Of a stretch of 64,000 bases of DNA, positions 39,158 through 51,289 are shown one piece after another. Within the stretch, counting starts at the first letter, position 1; each line of letters begins with the position of its first letter. Source of the stretch: Muribaculaceae bacterium (GTDB lineage: Bacteria; Bacteroidota; Bacteroidia; Bacteroidales; Muribaculaceae); NCBI GenBank assembly GCA_029062005.1, contig JAIDQZ010000134.1, positions 1 through 64,000 on the forward strand, given 5' to 3'. The translations under genes and the position numbers were made by a program. The notes under the pieces were generated by a model. The model did no database searches, had not been told where the DNA came from, and saw only the letters and a list, made by a program, of their open reading frames with translations.

Positions 39158-41113
39158 ATGAAAAAGATTAAAATTAATATATTAGCAATTCTTGCAGCCC
39201 TGTTGGCATGCGGCTCTTTCACAAGCTGCACCGACTATCTCGACAAGGCGCCCGAGAGCGATATCTCGGAAGACGAGGCTTTCAAGAATTTCAAGAATTT
39301 CCAGGGATTCGTGGAGGAAATGTACTTCTGTCTCCCTAATTTCACTACTTGCTATTGGAACAACTCTTTCAACTGGGGAGAGGATGAATTCACCGGAATC
39401 AACGAGACCTACATGATGTGTGACAAGGTCGATAAAGGTGACTTCTGGGGCTGGCAGGCTGAGCACGACGGCTGGGGTTGCGGTTTCCTGGACATCAACG
39501 GTTTTGATCCGGTTGCTTATTGCGATCTCACAAAAGGCACTCAGGTGACACTCTGGCAGGGAGCATGGTATGCCATCCGCAAGGCAAACCTTGGTCTCGC
39601 CAATCTCGAACGCCTTACCGAGGCGAGCCGTGAGGAGCGCGATATGATCAAGGGTCAGCTTCTTTTCTTCCGTGGTTTCTATCATTTCATGCTCATGCAG
39701 TATTTCGGCGGCCTTCCTTATATCGACGAGGTGCTTGGAAGCAGCGCCCTCAGCAATCCACGTCTGACTTATGCGGAATGCGCTGAAAGGGCAGCGGAAG
39801 ACCTTCGCGCCGCAGCGGATCTTCTTCCGATCAACTGGGATTCAACTCAGCCCGGTGCATATACAAAAGGAAAGAACGATCTCCGTATCAACAAGATCAT
39901 GGCTCTCGGATATCTTGGCAAGAATCTTCTCTGGGCAGGATCTCCGCTTATGACCAACGATCCTAACCTTGCTGCTCATGGCGGTACTCCTCGCCCCTCC
40001 AACGCTTTGGGTTATAACGAGGATTTCTGTAAGCGTGCCGCCGAGGCTTTTGGTGAATTGCTCACTCTCGTGGAGTCAGGTCAGACACAATACAAGCTTG
40101 TGGCGTTCAAGAACTACAAGAGCCTCTTCCTCACTCATCAGCAGGGTGGTCTGATGCCGGGATCCACCGAGGCTATCTATCGTAATCCTTGCAGCGACTG
40201 GAACCGTTCAAACTGGGGTCAGACTTCCGACTATTGCTCCAAGAAGATCAATAAATCAAATATCTGCTATCATCCTACTGCCAACTACGTGAATTATTAT
40301 GGTATGGCAAACGGTCTTCCTCTTGATGATCCTGACTCAGGCTTCGATCCGACGCATCCGTGGAAAGGTCGTGATCCGCGATTCTACCATGACATACGTT
40401 TCGACGGCTGCGACCTCGTGCCTTGCGGCGATGAGGATGCCAAGCCGGTGAGATATGCTCCTCTATATACCGACGGTGCATTGCGTAGCCCGACAGAGGG
40501 TAGCCGTTCAGGATATCTCAATTATAAGTTCATACTTGAGACGTTCAACCAGTGGGATAAAATGGGAGGTCAGGACAACTATGGTGCCAACAACCATATG
40601 CTGATTCCTTACATGCGTTTGGCTGACGTATACCTGATGTATGCTGAGGCTGCCTGCAACGCTAAGGGCTCGGCTTCCGGTAAATCCGACAATTGCTCGC
40701 TCACAGCTGAGGATGCTATCAATGTCATCCGCGACCGTGCAGGAGTTTCCCCGGTCAACAGGAAGTTCACCGGTTCCCTTGACAAGTTCATGAGCGAGGT
40801 TCGTCGTGAACGTGCAGTGGAGCTTGCATTCGAGTCTCACCGTTTCACCGATCTACGCCGCTGGATGCTCATTGACAAGTATCCTTATAATATCAAGACT
40901 TCCCAGGAATTCACACGTGCAGGTAGCACTTCCGGAATCGACAAGGATTCTTCTGTAGGTATCAATAAGAACGATCCCACTCAGAATGAGGTGTTGGGAT
41001 GGTCGGAGAAAGTGGTTGTCGAGCGCAACCTCAGCTCGAAGCACTACTGGCTCCCTCTGAAGGTCAAAGACGTATCGATGTATCCTGAATTCTATCAGAA
41101 TCCCGGCTGGTGA
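39158..41113 (+). CDS. SusD-like outer-membrane lipoprotein (XusB-like)
   Basis: Lipobox SFTSCTDYLDKAPESD; RGFYHFMLMQYFGGLPY; RRERAVELAFESHRFTDLRRW; QNPGW terminus. Confidence 0.94.
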   Translation: MKKIKINILAILAALLACGSFTSCTDYLDKAPESDISEDEAFKNFKNFQGFVEEMYFCLPNFTTCYWNNSFNWGEDEFTGINETYMMCDKVDKGDFWGWQAEHDGWGCGFLDINGFDPVAYCDLTKGTQVTLWQGAWYAIRKANLGLANLERLTEASREERDMIKGQLLFFRGFYHFMLMQYFGGLPYIDEVLGSSALSNPRLTYAECAERAAEDLRAAADLLPINWDSTQPGAYTKGKNDLRINKIMALGYLGKNLLWAGSPLMTNDPNLAAHGGTPRPSNALGYNEDFCKRAAEAFGELLTLVESGQTQYKLVAFKNYKSLFLTHQQGGLMPGSTEAIYRNPCSDWNRSNWGQTSDYCSKKINKSNICYHPTANYVNYYGMANGLPLDDPDSGFDPTHPWKGRDPRFYHDIRFDGCDLVPCGDEDAKPVRYAPLYTDGALRSPTEGSRSGYLNYKFILETFNQWDKMGGQDNYGANNHMLIPYMRLADVYLMYAEAACNAKGSASGKSDNCSLTAEDAINVIRDRAGVSPVNRKFTGSLDKFMSEVRRERAVELAFESHRFTDLRRWMLIDKYPYNIKTSQEFTRAGSTSGIDKDSSVGINKNDPTQNEVLGWSEKVVVERNLSSKHYWLPLKVKDVSMYPEFYQNPGW

Positions 41114-41140
41114 TAATAACCCCATAATTACATTTCTATA

Positions 41141-44008
41141 ATGAAACATCTAAATAACATCATATATCCATTTGCAGCTGCTGTGCTCATGACTGCACCC
41201 GGAGCATTCGCACAGGATGCCGAGGATCACGTGATTCCGGCTGACTCCCTGCCACAGGGAATTCAGCTTGCCTTCCGCACTGCCGACGGCGGTGATATCC
41301 TCGGCGGCGTTTCGGCTGTGAATGTGGCTGAACTCGATAAGAAAAGCTTCACCGACTATAGCCTTTCCAACATGTCGGCGCTTACCACAGGCTACAACGG
41401 CCAGCTTTGGGGTATGGGCGATGCTCTGGTGCTTGTAGACGGTGTACCCCGTGATGCAAACAATATTCTTCCGCAGGAGATCGAAAGCATATCATTCCTT
41501 AAAGGTGCCCAGGCTGTTGTGCTATACGGCTCGACTGCTGCAAAGGGTGTGATCCTGATCACCACCAAGAGAGGAAATACCAACGGTCTTCAGATCTCTG
41601 TGCGTGGCAACGCAAGCATGTACGTGCCCAAGAGATATCAGAAATATCTCGGGGCTGCCGAGTACATGACCCTCTTCAACGAGGCTCGTGCCAATGACGG
41701 GCTTGATCCGTCGTTCTCCGACATGGATATCTACAACTACGGTTCTCACAATAATCTTTCACGCTATCCCGACATCAACTTCTTCTCCGACGACTACCTT
41801 AAGAAGAACTGGATGAAATATGAGGGACAGGCTGAATTCAAAGGGGGCGCCAAGTTTGCTCAGTTCTATTGCCTTGTCGACGTATATCATGTAGGAGACG
41901 TGATCAACTTCGGTGAAGGCAAGCACAACGGTCAGACCCGTCTTAGCCTTCGTGGCAATATCGACCTCCGTCTCAATGACTGGGTTACAGGCTGGGTCAA
42001 TACGAGCGCGACTTTCTATGACAACCGCTACGACCGTGCCAATTACTGGAACAGCGCTTCCACCATGCGTCCTGCTGTTCAGGGTAATTCACCGTTCGTG
42101 CCGTTTATTCCTATCGATGCTGTAGAACCCGACGATGAGGAAAGCTGGGCTCTTATCAACAACAGCAACTATCTTATCGACGGCAAGTATCTTCTCGGTG
42201 GCACTCAGCAGTATCAGACCAACGCATTCGCTGCCATGTATGCTGCCGGATACACAAAGTCCACCACCCGTCAGCTTCAGTTTGATGCCGGCATCCGTGT
42301 CGATTTCCGTAAGGCAGTGCCCGGTCTTTCATTTACGGCGCACGGTGCAGTAGACTACAACACACAGTACAGCACTTCGCTTACCCCGGATTATGCTGTC
42401 TATGAAGCTACATGGGCAAACTACGGAGGCAGGGATGTCATCACATCACTGAAGAAATATAATGATGACTTCACAAGCGGCAATATGGGTCTGTCAGGCT
42501 CTTCCGAGCGTCAGACTATGCTTTTCTCCGGTCAGTTTGACTATAAGCGCACATTCAATGACGTGCACACTGTAGATGCGACTCTGGTGGCTCACGCATA
42601 TAAGAGGACTGTTTCAGGTCAGTATCACAGAAACACCAACGCTACATTCGCGCTTCGTGCTGCCTATGACTATGCCAACCGCTATTATGCTGAGTTCAAC
42701 GGTGCAGTCAACCATTCAGTACGTTTCAAACCGGGACACCGCAACGGTTTCTCTCCGGTGGGAAGTATCGGATGGAGAATCAAGAACGAGGAGTTCCTGA
42801 AAGATAATGACGTGATCAGTGATCTCCGTGTAAATGCCACTTACGGTGTACTCCTTCAGGATATCGATGTGCTGAAGAATGAGGATCCGAATCAGTTTGA
42901 CAGCTCGTTCTATCTCTGGGACGGACGTTTCTCAGCCAACGGAGCATGGTGGGGCTGGAACGACGGTCACAACAGCATCACGACCTTCATCAGCACGCAG
43001 GGTGAGAATCCGGATCTGACTTTCGTTAAGCGCAAGGAGTTCAACGTGGGTCTTGACATGGGATTCCTGAATAATATGATTCGCCTTTCCGGTGCATACT
43101 ATCGCACAAACGTTTCCGGTCTTCCCGTTCAGGCTACGACAATATTCCCGAGCTATATGCTCGGTGGCTGGAGCTCCGAAGGCAACAGCAATTCATTCAT
43201 CCCTTATGTCAACTACAATGCATACAGGGTGGAAGGTTTTGAACTTGGTGTCAACTTCAATAAGAACTTCGGTGACTTCAAGGTCGGTTTCGGTGCCAAC
43301 GTGATGTATAACGACATCGTCAACACCCAGATATTCGAGAATTACGAATACGAATGGCAGAAGACAGAAGGCGCTCACCGCGATGCAATGCGCGGCTACA
43401 AGTGTCTCGGTTTCTTCCAGAGTGAGGAGGAGATCGCGGAGAGTGCTCTTATCAACAGCAATACCAAGCCCGGCGATCTTAAATATAAGGATATGAACGA
43501 TGACGGTATCATCGATTCAAAAGATATGGTGGAGATCGGACGCTGGAATCAGCCGTGGAATTATGGTCTGAACCTTACTCTCGGATATAAGGGATTCACT
43601 CTCTTTGTTACCGCTACAGGTGCAGCAGGCGGCACAGGCATTAAGACTAATGATGCCGCCTGGGTATTCGGCGATCGCAAATATACCGAAATCGTGCGTG
43701 GTCGCTGGACTCCCGAGACTGCATCTACCGCTACATATCCGCGTCTTACAACCCAGGGTGGGGAACTCAACTTCGTTTATTCCGATTTCTGGACCTACGA
43801 TGCAAGCTCTTTCGGTATTGACCAGATCCAGCTTACATATGACTTCCCTGCAAAATGGTTTGCCGGCAAGTTTGTAAAGGGTCTTCAGGCTTATGTCAAC
43901 GGCAACAGTATCTGGTGGACCGGCAAGGAGAAAGCATACCGCGAGACTAATATCGGTTCAGGTCCGCAGACCCGTAATTTCAACTTTGGTGTCAAAGTAA
44001 ACTTCTAA
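41141..44008 (+). CDS. SusC-like TonB-dependent transporter lacking the N-terminal CarboxypepD_reg-like domain (XusC-like)
   Basis: LVLVDGVPRDANNILPQEIESISFLKGAQAVVLYGSTAAKGVILITTKRG; C-terminal barrel ending NFNFGVKVNF. Confidence 0.9.
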   Translation: MKHLNNIIYPFAAAVLMTAPGAFAQDAEDHVIPADSLPQGIQLAFRTADGGDILGGVSAVNVAELDKKSFTDYSLSNMSALTTGYNGQLWGMGDALVLVDGVPRDANNILPQEIESISFLKGAQAVVLYGSTAAKGVILITTKRGNTNGLQISVRGNASMYVPKRYQKYLGAAEYMTLFNEARANDGLDPSFSDMDIYNYGSHNNLSRYPDINFFSDDYLKKNWMKYEGQAEFKGGAKFAQFYCLVDVYHVGDVINFGEGKHNGQTRLSLRGNIDLRLNDWVTGWVNTSATFYDNRYDRANYWNSASTMRPAVQGNSPFVPFIPIDAVEPDDEESWALINNSNYLIDGKYLLGGTQQYQTNAFAAMYAAGYTKSTTRQLQFDAGIRVDFRKAVPGLSFTAHGAVDYNTQYSTSLTPDYAVYEATWANYGGRDVITSLKKYNDDFTSGNMGLSGSSERQTMLFSGQFDYKRTFNDVHTVDATLVAHAYKRTVSGQYHRNTNATFALRAAYDYANRYYAEFNGAVNHSVRFKPGHRNGFSPVGSIGWRIKNEEFLKDNDVISDLRVNATYGVLLQDIDVLKNEDPNQFDSSFYLWDGRFSANGAWWGWNDGHNSITTFISTQGENPDLTFVKRKEFNVGLDMGFLNNMIRLSGAYYRTNVSGLPVQATTIFPSYMLGGWSSEGNSNSFIPYVNYNAYRVEGFELGVNFNKNFGDFKVGFGANVMYNDIVNTQIFENYEYEWQKTEGAHRDAMRGYKCLGFFQSEEEIAESALINSNTKPGDLKYKDMNDDGIIDSKDMVEIGRWNQPWNYGLNLTLGYKGFTLFVTATGAAGGTGIKTNDAAWVFGDRKYTEIVRGRWTPETASTATYPRLTTQGGELNFVYSDFWTYDASSFGIDQIQLTYDFPAKWFAGKFVKGLQAYVNGNSIWWTGKEKAYRETNIGSGPQTRNFNFGVKVNF

Positions 44009-44022
44009 ACTAATTCTACAAC

Positions 44023-45804
44023 ATGAACAATATATTTAAAGCTGGAGTATTTTCATTGATCGCCTGCGCTTTTGTCGCTTGCGACGATGTGTTCGAGCCG
44101 CTTCCCGAAAACAATCTTCCGATTGATTTTATGGTGCAGAATTCAACATATGCTGAAAATACCCTGGGTAATGTTTACGCCTACATGCCGGCATTCGATG
44201 TCAACAACCTGAGCGAGGTTGCGACTGATGATGCTGTGCACAATCAAGCAGACAACAGCTGGCGAAGGATAGCCTCCGGCTCCTGGACTTCTCAGTTCAA
44301 CCCGACAAACCGCTGGGAAATGGCGCGTATGTGCATCCAGTATTGCAACCTTATCCTCTCTGTAGTCGATGAAGTGGCTTGGGTGAAGGATCCTGTTGCA
44401 AACGTTTGTTTCCGCGATCGTTTCTATGGTGAGGCTCACGCCTTGCGCGGCATCCTTATGTATAATCTCCTGCAGGCACATGCCGGAGTCGATGCTTCCG
44501 GTCAGCTTCTCGGTATTCCTGTGGTGACGGCTTTTGAAGATGGCTCAAGCAACTTCAACGTGCCGCGTGACACATATGCCGATTGCTATCAGGCTATGAT
44601 GGAGGATTTCAATACAGCTTTGGAATATCTTCCCGATGATTTCCATTCATATGATCTTTATACGAATCCCAATGCTCTCGATGAGCTCAAGAAGAGGTAT
44701 CCCGAGATTACGGAAGGTATTGCCAACCGTGTTTTCGGCGAGACATTCGGAGGCAGAATGTGCGGACAGATCGTGAAGGCATTCAAGTCTCGTGCTGCCC
44801 TGATGGCGGCAAGTCCTGCTTTCGCGCAGTCCGGCGTTACCTGGCAGGATGCTGCTGATGCAGCTGCCGATGTCCTGAAAGGAATCAACGGCATTGCCGG
44901 TCTTGATCCCGACGGTCTTACCTGGTATGCCGATCCTAACATGAAGGACCTCAATGCCGGAATCTGTCCTAAGGAGGTGATCTGGCGTACGTCTAAAGGT
45001 GAAAGCAATGATCTGGAGAAGACTTACTTCCCCCCGACGCTTTATGGCAGCGGAAGGGTAAATCCGAGTCATAACCTTGCCATGGCATTTCCTATGGCGA
45101 ACGGATATCCGACTTCCGATCCCAAGTCAGGATATGATGATCAGAACCCATATGACAACCGCGATCCCCGTTTCTATCATTACATCATCCACAATGGAGC
45201 ACTCGAAGGATCCACAAATGCCGTGATCAATACCGCTGCTGATTCTCCTACAAACGACGGTCTTGAGAAGATTGCGACTTCAACCCGTACCGGATACTAT
45301 ATGAAGAAGCATCTTCGTATGGATGTGAATACCGGTGTCGGCGGCAGCGAGACCAAGCAGTTCCATTATACGGCACGTCTGCGCTACACTGAGTTCTTCC
45401 TCAACTATGCCGAGGCGATGAACGAGGCTCAGGGTCCGATGGCTTCGGGCTCTGCCGGATATTCAGCTTATGATGTGGTCAAGGCGCTTCGTCAGCGTGC
45501 AGGTGTAGGAGCCGACAATGGCGACGAATACCTTGAAAGCATAAAGGGCGACAAGGAAAAGATGCGTGAGCTGATCCGCAACGAGCGCCGCCTCGAACTT
45601 TGCTTTGAAGGCTTCCGCTTCTATGACCTGCGCCGCTGGAAAGCGAATCTTAACGAGACAGTTCAGGGTATCCGTATCGAGGGCGGTGTCTATACTCCGT
45701 TTGATGTTGAGACCCGCAACTTCAAGGATTACATGATCTATGGTCCTATTCCTTATTCAGAGACACTGAAATTCAGTAATCTCCAGCAAAATGCCGGATG
45801 GTAA
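44023..45804 (+). CDS. SusD-like outer-membrane lipoprotein (XusD-like)
   Basis: Lipobox ACAFVACDDVFEPLPENN; ALRGILMYNLLQAHAG; NERRLELCFEGFRFYDLRRWK; LQQNAGW terminus. Confidence 0.94.
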   Translation: MNNIFKAGVFSLIACAFVACDDVFEPLPENNLPIDFMVQNSTYAENTLGNVYAYMPAFDVNNLSEVATDDAVHNQADNSWRRIASGSWTSQFNPTNRWEMARMCIQYCNLILSVVDEVAWVKDPVANVCFRDRFYGEAHALRGILMYNLLQAHAGVDASGQLLGIPVVTAFEDGSSNFNVPRDTYADCYQAMMEDFNTALEYLPDDFHSYDLYTNPNALDELKKRYPEITEGIANRVFGETFGGRMCGQIVKAFKSRAALMAASPAFAQSGVTWQDAADAAADVLKGINGIAGLDPDGLTWYADPNMKDLNAGICPKEVIWRTSKGESNDLEKTYFPPTLYGSGRVNPSHNLAMAFPMANGYPTSDPKSGYDDQNPYDNRDPRFYHYIIHNGALEGSTNAVINTAADSPTNDGLEKIATSTRTGYYMKKHLRMDVNTGVGGSETKQFHYTARLRYTEFFLNYAEAMNEAQGPMASGSAGYSAYDVVKALRQRAGVGADNGDEYLESIKGDKEKMRELIRNERRLELCFEGFRFYDLRRWKANLNETVQGIRIEGGVYTPFDVETRNFKDYMIYGPIPYSETLKFSNLQQNAGW

Positions 45805-45827
45805 GTATCCCTCTCTTAACTTAATTC

Positions 45828-46940
45828 ATGATGACAAAAATGAAAAAATCGATTTTCTCAATATTCGCCTTGGGCGCTCTTCTCTGCAGCTGCCACAACG
45901 GCGATGTGGACTATCCTGATTTCGATTATCAGACCCTCTCCTTCTCATATCCGAACCCTGTGCGTACAATTACGCTCGGATATGAAGCAGATGTCGATAA
46001 TTCAGGAGATAATGAGCACAGGTTCAAACTTCAGGCTGTGCTCGGAGGTGTCAACGAAAACCGCAACGAGCACTCCGTGACATTCCGTATCGCTGATGAA
46101 CTCTGCGACAACCTCTTCCTTGACAATGGCGAACCCCTATTGCCCATGCCTAAGGAATACTATTCCATCGCTACAGACCGTATGGTGATTCCTAAAGGAA
46201 GTGTTATCGGTGGTGTCGATGTTCAGCTTACTGACGCATTCTTTGCTGATCCAAAGAGTGTGGAGGTCAACTACGTTATCCCGGTGCTTCTCGTCAATTC
46301 AGAGGACAGTATCCTCAGCGGAAAAGCGAAAGACGGTGTTGTCAATCCTAACAGACTTGTTAAGGATGACTGGTCGATCGCTCCTAAGGATTTCACTCTT
46401 TACGCTGTGAAATATAAGAACAGGTATGACGGATGCTGGCTGAGCAAAGGCACTGACAGGCTTCTTAACGCTACCAATAAGGAAATTGAAGCAGGTACTG
46501 CAACTGACACTATTATTGACCGTCAGTATAAGTATTGGGAAAAAGCTGATCTTCGCTACTTCAAGACCGTGTCGCTCAATCGCTTCACTTATACTCAGGA
46601 ATTTGATGTGCCTATCATTCAGAAGAATGGTAAGAAGGGCAGCCAGCATATCGTATGCAAGATGATTCTTGATGTAGACGACAATGGCAACGTGACCATT
46701 ACTTCCGATTCAGAAGACTGCGTAGTGTCAGGTTCAGGCACATGGAAGGAAAATGGTGCGGAGAAGGCATTCGGCGACCGTGACCGTGATTATATGCATC
46801 TGCAGTATGAATTCACGACACAATACATGTCGCATGTTCCCAAGAAGACTATGTCTACCTATAAGATGGTTTGCGATGAAGAACTGGTGCTCCGCGACCG
46901 TCAGAACAGTCAGGAGTGGTTTAATTATACATTTAAATAA
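45828..46940 (+). CDS. DUF1735-type surface lipoprotein (XusE-like position)
   Basis: Lipobox GALLCSCHNGDVDYPDFDYQTLSFSYPNPVRTITLGYE; position between susD and GH10. Confidence 0.8.
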   Translation: MMTKMKKSIFSIFALGALLCSCHNGDVDYPDFDYQTLSFSYPNPVRTITLGYEADVDNSGDNEHRFKLQAVLGGVNENRNEHSVTFRIADELCDNLFLDNGEPLLPMPKEYYSIATDRMVIPKGSVIGGVDVQLTDAFFADPKSVEVNYVIPVLLVNSEDSILSGKAKDGVVNPNRLVKDDWSIAPKDFTLYAVKYKNRYDGCWLSKGTDRLLNATNKEIEAGTATDTIIDRQYKYWEKADLRYFKTVSLNRFTYTQEFDVPIIQKNGKKGSQHIVCKMILDVDDNGNVTITSDSEDCVVSGSGTWKENGAEKAFGDRDRDYMHLQYEFTTQYMSHVPKKTMSTYKMVCDEELVLRDRQNSQEWFNYTFK

Positions 46941-46950
46941 TATTTCTTAT

Positions 46951-46990
46951 GCTTCGGGATGTTCCTTATATGAAGGGACATTCCCGTAGC
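46951..46990 (+). promoter_or_regulatory. intercistronic hairpin
   Basis: GCTTCGGGATGTTCCTT-ATATG-AAGGGACATTCCCGTAGC, imperfect long stem, no U-tract. Confidence 0.6.
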
Positions 46991-47012
46991 AAGGAATAAT
47001 TGACGATTCGAA

Positions 47013-48287
47013 ATGAAAAATTTATTGAAATACGCTTCCATCGGTCTTGTCGGATTCCTGATGACGGGATGTGCTGATACTTCCATCGATGATTTCGAGG
47101 TGTCGAAGCCACAGAGCCTTATTGATTATGAGTATCTTGATGCCTATGGTTCTGTCAAGGAGTACGTAAACCGTGAGAATACTCCCGGTTTCACACTCGG
47201 CATCGCCGCTTCTGCCAATGATTACATAGCCAAAGGATTCATATATCGTCTTATCAATCATAATTTCGATATTGTGACAGCAGGCAATGAAATGAAGTAT
47301 GCATCAATAGTGCAGAACGACGGTACGATGGATTTTTCCACAGTAGAGGCTTTCGTGGATGCTGCCGAGGCTGCCGGAATGCAGATCTACGGTCATACTC
47401 TTCTATGGCATGCACAGCAGAACACAACATGGCTGAACAATTGCATCAAGGATCTCGCTGACGATGAGGAAGGAACTGTAGCTGATAAGCAATATGCTAT
47501 ACTTGATGCCGAGCTCGAACGCTGGATCGAAGGTATGATGAATGCCACACGTGGCTACGTCAAGGCATGGGATCTCATGAACGAGGGACTGCAGGACACA
47601 TGGGGCAACATCCCTTTGAAAACAGACCCGGAAAAGAAAGAAAAGAATGATTTCTACTGGCAGGATTATCTTGGTGAGAATTATGTGCGCAATGCAGTGA
47701 AATATGCCCGCAAATATTATGCCCAGCAGGAAGGTGCCAAGCCTGAAGATCTCAAACTCTTTATCAACGACTATAATCTTGAGGCAGCCTACAACAACAA
47801 TGACAAGGCGAAAAGCCTCGTCAACTGGATAAAGAAATGGGAATCAGATGGAGTCACCAAGATTGACGGTATCGGAAGCCAGATGCACATTTCATATTCT
47901 TGTGATACAATAGAGCAGAAGAGACGTGAGAACGCTGTGGTGAACATGCTTGAGATCCTTGCAAATTCCGGTAAGCTCATCCGTATCACTGAACTCGACA
48001 TGGGTATTGATGATGAGTATGGTGATGCTATCAAAACAGATGATGTGACTTTAGAGCAGCATAAGGCTATGGGTAAATATTATGAGTTCATCATCTCAAA
48101 GTATTTCCAGATTATCCCTAAAGCTCAGCAATTCGGTATATGCCATTGGTGCATCACAGACTCCCCCTCCAAGTCAGGTTGGAGAGCTGACACTCCGGTA
48201 GGACTCTGGACACTCGACTATCGCCGCAAGCCTGCTTATGGCAGCTTCTGTGATGCCATGAAAGCAGCAACTGACAACAATAAATAA
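47013..48287 (+). CDS. GH10 endo-xylanase lipoprotein without CBM insertion
   Basis: Lipobox LMTGCADTS; GHTLLWHAQ; AWDLMNEGL acid/base; RITELDMGI nucleophile; uninterrupted domain. Confidence 0.93.
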   Translation: MKNLLKYASIGLVGFLMTGCADTSIDDFEVSKPQSLIDYEYLDAYGSVKEYVNRENTPGFTLGIAASANDYIAKGFIYRLINHNFDIVTAGNEMKYASIVQNDGTMDFSTVEAFVDAAEAAGMQIYGHTLLWHAQQNTTWLNNCIKDLADDEEGTVADKQYAILDAELERWIEGMMNATRGYVKAWDLMNEGLQDTWGNIPLKTDPEKKEKNDFYWQDYLGENYVRNAVKYARKYYAQQEGAKPEDLKLFINDYNLEAAYNNNDKAKSLVNWIKKWESDGVTKIDGIGSQMHISYSCDTIEQKRRENAVVNMLEILANSGKLIRITELDMGIDDEYGDAIKTDDVTLEQHKAMGKYYEFIISKYFQIIPKAQQFGICHWCITDSPSKSGWRADTPVGLWTLDYRRKPAYGSFCDAMKAATDNNK

Positions 48288-48293
48288 ATCTTT

Positions 48294-48319
48294 GTAAGGG
48301 TGTGACCCCACACCCTTAC
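48294..48319 (+). promoter_or_regulatory. intercistronic hairpin
   Basis: GTAAGGGTGTG-ACCC-CACACCCTTAC, perfect 11-bp stem. Confidence 0.7.
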
Positions 48320-48366
48320 CCCTATTGAAAATAATACTTTTTTATTAACCCAAATTTCTAAATTCT

Positions 48367-51230
<2,864 letters not shown>

Positions 51231-51289
51231 TTGAGAATAAAGAGTTGGAAATTGTGAATTTTTAATTTGAATAAACAACAATAACATAT

